DNA of 64,000 bases from Penicillus capitatus (Eukaryota > Chlorophyta), in NCBI GenBank assembly GCA_965649825.1, contig OZ287698.1:806001-870000 (forward strand), in the 5' to 3' direction. Below are positions 60,900 to 64,000 of this stretch, piece after piece. The notes beneath the pieces are model-generated. The model was not told where the DNA came from, made no database searches, and saw only the letters and a program-made list of their open reading frames with translations. Position 1 is the first letter of the stretch. Each line of letters opens with the position of its first letter. Position numbers and translations under genes: made by a program.

Positions 60900-63800
60900 A
60901 TGTTGTTTGTCCGACCGCAGCAGCTACAGAAGCTGCTGTGTTTTGTATCGCTTCTCCTTCTTCCCCACTCGACAACGTATGCCGTGCTGTATGACGCTTT
61001 TCAAGGTGGCGCTTTCTTTTCCGTGCCGTTCTGACACGGCCGACACCATTTCTCGAACACGTTCCTCTGCCTGCAGATCCAAATGAGTGTACGGGAAGCG
61101 ACTATCAGTTATGTGGCTGTCAGGCCGTCCCAGAAGTCATGATGCCGGATCTCCGTACGGTGAGAAGTGATCATGTAGCTGCTTCTCCAATTAAACGGAC
61201 GGGATTGTGTGCAGTTGCTCAGTCAGCCGGTTGACTGTGAACAGCTCTGTAGTCAGCGAACCTGTCAGCAGACATGCGAACAGAGCGTGTGTTCTTATCC
61301 TATGGGAGACCAAGGACAATTGTGCACAACTGCTTTACTCGATGAAGCGTTGGTCTCATACGTGAGAAACTCGGAGTGCAGTTTTGATGAGGTTGGTTAA
61401 ATGACTATCTCGTGTGTCTGGACCTTGGTGCTGTCCAGGATATGAGGACTTATAGATGTGAGAAGGGCAGTTCTGTTGCTTATCCGGATGAGCAGACTTA
61501 TACGGCAATCACAAAGGGATACTGTTTGCCATCCTGCAATCTACAAATTGAGAAGTTCAGTTGCATATTTAGTCCGATGTTCAGAGAAGAGACACACATC
61601 GATCCAGCAGACTTGCCAGAGGCACCATTTGTTCAGATTTTTGGCGTTGCTTTCGCAGATCTTCAGGAAGTTCCCGGAGAGTCGACCACGACGCCCACAG
61701 TGACGGATCCCAAAACAGCGGTCAGTGAAGATGAAACAGTCACTACAACCGCCGGGGACACGACAAAGGCAGGCACTGCAGATGCTGGTAAAAAACCAAG
61801 TACAGGTGCCGGAACAGACACAGAGAGCACCGGCAGCGGGTCTGGAGAGACCACCACCACGAGCACCGGCAGCGGGTCTGGAGAGACCACCACCACCGCC
61901 ACCGGCAGCGGGTCCGGAGACACCACAAAGACCGGCAGCGGGTCCGGAGACACCACAAAGACCGGCAGCGGGTCCGGAGACACCACAAAGACCGGCAGCG
62001 GGTCCGGAGACACCACCACCGCCACCGGCAGCGGGTCCGGAGACACCACAAAGACCGGCAGCGGGTCCGGAGACACCACCACCACGAGCACCGGCAGCGG
62101 GTCCGGAGACACCACCACCACGAGCACCGGCAGCGGGTCCGGAGACACCACCACCACCACAAAGACCGGCAGCGGGTCTGGAGAGACCACCACCGCCACC
62201 GGCAGAGGGTCTGGAGAGACCACCACCGCCACCGGCAGCGGGTCTGGTGCCGGGTCCGACGACCAAGCCGGAGTGACCACCACGAGCACCGGCAGCGGGT
62301 CTGGAGAGACCACCACCGCCACCGGCAGCGGGTCTGGTGCCGGGTCCGACGACCAAGCCGGAGTGACCACCACGAGCACCGGCAGCGGGTCCGGAGACAC
62401 CACGAGCACCGGCAGCGGGTCCGGAGACACCACAAAGACCGGCAGCGGGTCCGGAGACACCACAAAGACCGGCAGCGGGTCCGGAGACACCACAAAGACC
62501 GGCAGCGGGTCCGGAGACACCACAAAGACCGGCAGCGGGTCCGGAGACACCACAAAGACCGGCAGCGGGTCCGGAGACACCACAAAGACCGGCAGCGGGT
62601 CCGGTGCCGGGTCCGACGACCAAGCTGGAAGCAGCAAAACCGGCAGCGGAGTCGGAGACACCACAGGGACTGACTCTGGAACAGATCAGGATAGCGATTT
62701 GGGAAGTGATACATTCTCCTTTGTAGAGTTTGGAACGCATGAAGAAAAGGCTGAAACCACTTCCTTGGCAGATGAGCCTGAAAAGAAAGATGACCCAAAG
62801 CTCAAGACACCGGTTGTAGTAGCTCCACCATCTGAGGCACCGGTCGAGGCTCCGCCTTCTGAAGCATCAGTAGAGGCTCCACCCTCCGAGGCCCCTGTCG
62901 AAGAACCGACAGCTCCACCCTCCGAGGCCCCCATCGAAGAACCTTTTGCTCCGCCGTCTGATGCCCCCATCGAAGAACCTGTGGCTTCACCCTCCGAGGC
63001 CCCCATCGAAGAACCTTTTGCTCCGCCGTCTGATGCCCCCATCGAAGAACCTGTGACTGGTCCAGAAGTTGAGCCACAGGAGCCATCCGCTGAAGAGGAT
63101 ACCGAAGAGCCGACCAAGGAACCCACCGGCAAACCAGTTGAAGAGTTCCCTTCGTCGACCAACAACTTCAAGCTTTATTACGGTCCGTATGGCGAATGCC
63201 CACAAGTTTGCAGACAAGCAGGCGACAATTATCAAGTATCTTGTTATGACTCCCTATGATATTGTGAATAAGACTCTCTCACTCCTAGGAACGATCGATT
63301 ACATGCAGAGATCCTGCAGGAATACCTGCCGAGTTGAACATGTGCGAATTGCCAGATGATCTTCCAAACCGATACTTCCTGAAATGTCAGAATCTTGACT
63401 GTGGCCCAGACTACTACATTGATCTTGCTTCATGGCCAACCTGTCCTAAGAAATGTACTGAGATTAGAGTAGACGGTAAGAAATCCTGCCCTTCGAAAAA
63501 AGCACGTCGTTAAAGCGCTTGTTATACAGGGACGTCCATTCCAAACATTATTACCCGTGATTATGAATGCAAACGTGTCACAGATAACAGTGTCGTCGAA
63601 CAGGAGAACTGTGCCGTTTTGCTGGATGAATTAGATGTTGTACTCGAAGCGAAATGCAATTCCGTTCCCTGCGATCATTACGCATACGAGGTGTCCGAGT
63701 GGGGAGCTTGTAGTTGTGAGACATTTAAACAAGAGAGATCTCTGACATGTCGCCACTGGACAACGGGAGAAAACGTGGATGTCTCAATTTGCAAATCCCT

Positions 63801-64000
63801 TGGCATCGAAAAACCCGCCGTCGAACGATTCTGTTTTCCAGAAACCTGTTCTCCAACCACGCTGTCCAGAAAACTACTCCAAAATGATGTCTTTGATTTC
63901 TGTGCTTACACAAACTGCTCAAGTACGAAGCGGGATGATTACAATGGGTGATGATGTTGTATGTTGTGGCAGCTAAGGGAGACTGTGAGAATGGGCTGTG
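60900..64000 (+). CDS. T5: member of the cysteine-module/TSP/EGF family, 3' end beyond the window
   Basis: Seven exons visible: 60900-61005, 61077-61159, 61215-61391, 61439-63235, 63289-63475, 63530-63922 and 63973 onward. A signal peptide (L-L-C-F-V-S-L-L-L-L-P) leads to one A-B unit: Q-L-C-G-C-Q-A-V-P in exon 2, seven Cys in exon 3, and G-S-S-V-A-Y-P-D-E-Q-T-Y with G-Y-C-L-P-S-C in exon 4. The linker is a Thr/Gly/Ser decamer repeat followed by P-P-S-E-A-P-I-E-E-P repeats. Then come three TSP-like repeats (Y-Y-G-P-Y-G-E-C; W-P-T-C-P-K-K-C; W-G-A-C-S-C), S-R-K-L-L, and the start of an EGF-like domain (G-D-C-E-N-G-L-C) at the window edge. Exons of 106, 83 and 187 nt have the same length and phase as in T4. 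Whether it ends in a membrane helix cannot be seen. Confidence 0.88.
61831..62660 (+). repeat. Thr/Gly/Ser tandem repeat in the T5 linker
   Basis: About 25 copies of a 10-13-residue unit, T-G-S-G-S-G-[DE]-T-T-[KT], coded by near-identical 30-39-base units with ACCGGCAGCGGGTC at the core. Two longer copies contain G-A-G-S-D-D-Q-A-G. The many Thr and Ser suggest a flexible, O-glycosylated stalk. The repeat has high local GC and opens three long antisense frames. Confidence 0.95.
62815..63065 (+). repeat. Proline/acidic repeat in the T5 linker
   Basis: About eight copies of P-P-S-[ED]-A-P-[VI]-E-E-P, 30-36 bases each. It resembles the acidic proline linkers of T1 and T2 in composition but not in exact unit. 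Confidence 0.88.

Noticed and set aside
61541-62798. Three long minus-strand frames (333-399 residues) opposite the T5 linker
   Set aside because: A repeat made of units divisible by three keeps several frames open; the products are simple repeats and the sense frame explains the region.

Overview
This window is nuclear DNA of a unicellular eukaryote, most likely an alga or another protist with a plastid ancestry. Genes are split by very short introns (about 36-110 nt, mostly 46-59) with GT-AG ends and a few GC-AG ends. Genes are packed tightly on both strands, and there is no operon or ribosome-binding-site structure. The gene set is eukaryotic: beta-tubulin, topoisomerase III beta, an R2R3-MYB factor, an F-box protein, RRM proteins and mitochondrial-type HMG-CoA lyase. 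A protein resembling a plant chloroplast family (21230-22460) hints at a plastid. The species cannot be named from the sequence alone.

Layout. 1-3400: decayed retroelements on the minus strand (a Ty3/gypsy-like gag-protease-RT running off the left edge, abutting a LINE reverse-transcriptase fragment). 4431-10620: a 13-exon gene for a secreted beta-helix ectodomain fused to a multi-pass membrane region. 11067-28624: housekeeping and regulatory genes (TOP3B, flavin monooxygenase, F-box, triple-RRM protein, plastid-like protein, MYB factor, coiled-coil protein). 28932-31521: two short-chain dehydrogenases; a third paralogue lies at 59515-60486. 32486-64000: five paralogues (called T1-T5 here) of a large modular extracellular protein family, interrupted by beta-tubulin, HMG-CoA lyase and the third dehydrogenase.

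The main discovery candidate is the T1-T5 family. Each member starts with a signal peptide and carries one to four copies of a paired cysteine-rich unit that I do not recognise (module A, 10 Cys in the cleanest copies; module B, 4 Cys). Next come a low-complexity linker that differs completely between paralogues and three thrombospondin-type-1-like repeats. Four of the five (T1 excepted) then continue into an EGF-like domain; in the three whose 3' part lies in the window this is followed by 'D-x-x-G-x-C-C' motifs, a D-E-C-G-x-C-D-G motif and a second EGF-like domain. T2 and T3 end in a transmembrane helix with a cytoplasmic tail; T4 appears secreted; T1 stops after the third TSP-like repeat; T5 runs off the window. 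Exon lengths and phases are conserved between paralogues (106, 83, 174/177 and 187 nt exons), so the family grew by exon and gene duplication. The architecture suggests a cell-surface or extracellular-matrix adhesion system; that role is inference.

Exon models for most genes were built by hand. For the beta-helix gene, the monooxygenase, F-box, plastid-like, MYB, dehydrogenase, tubulin, HMG-CoA lyase, T1 and T4 genes, and for T5 as far as the window goes, the summed exon phases keep one open frame throughout. TOP3B, the coiled-coil gene, T2 and T3 are less completely resolved.
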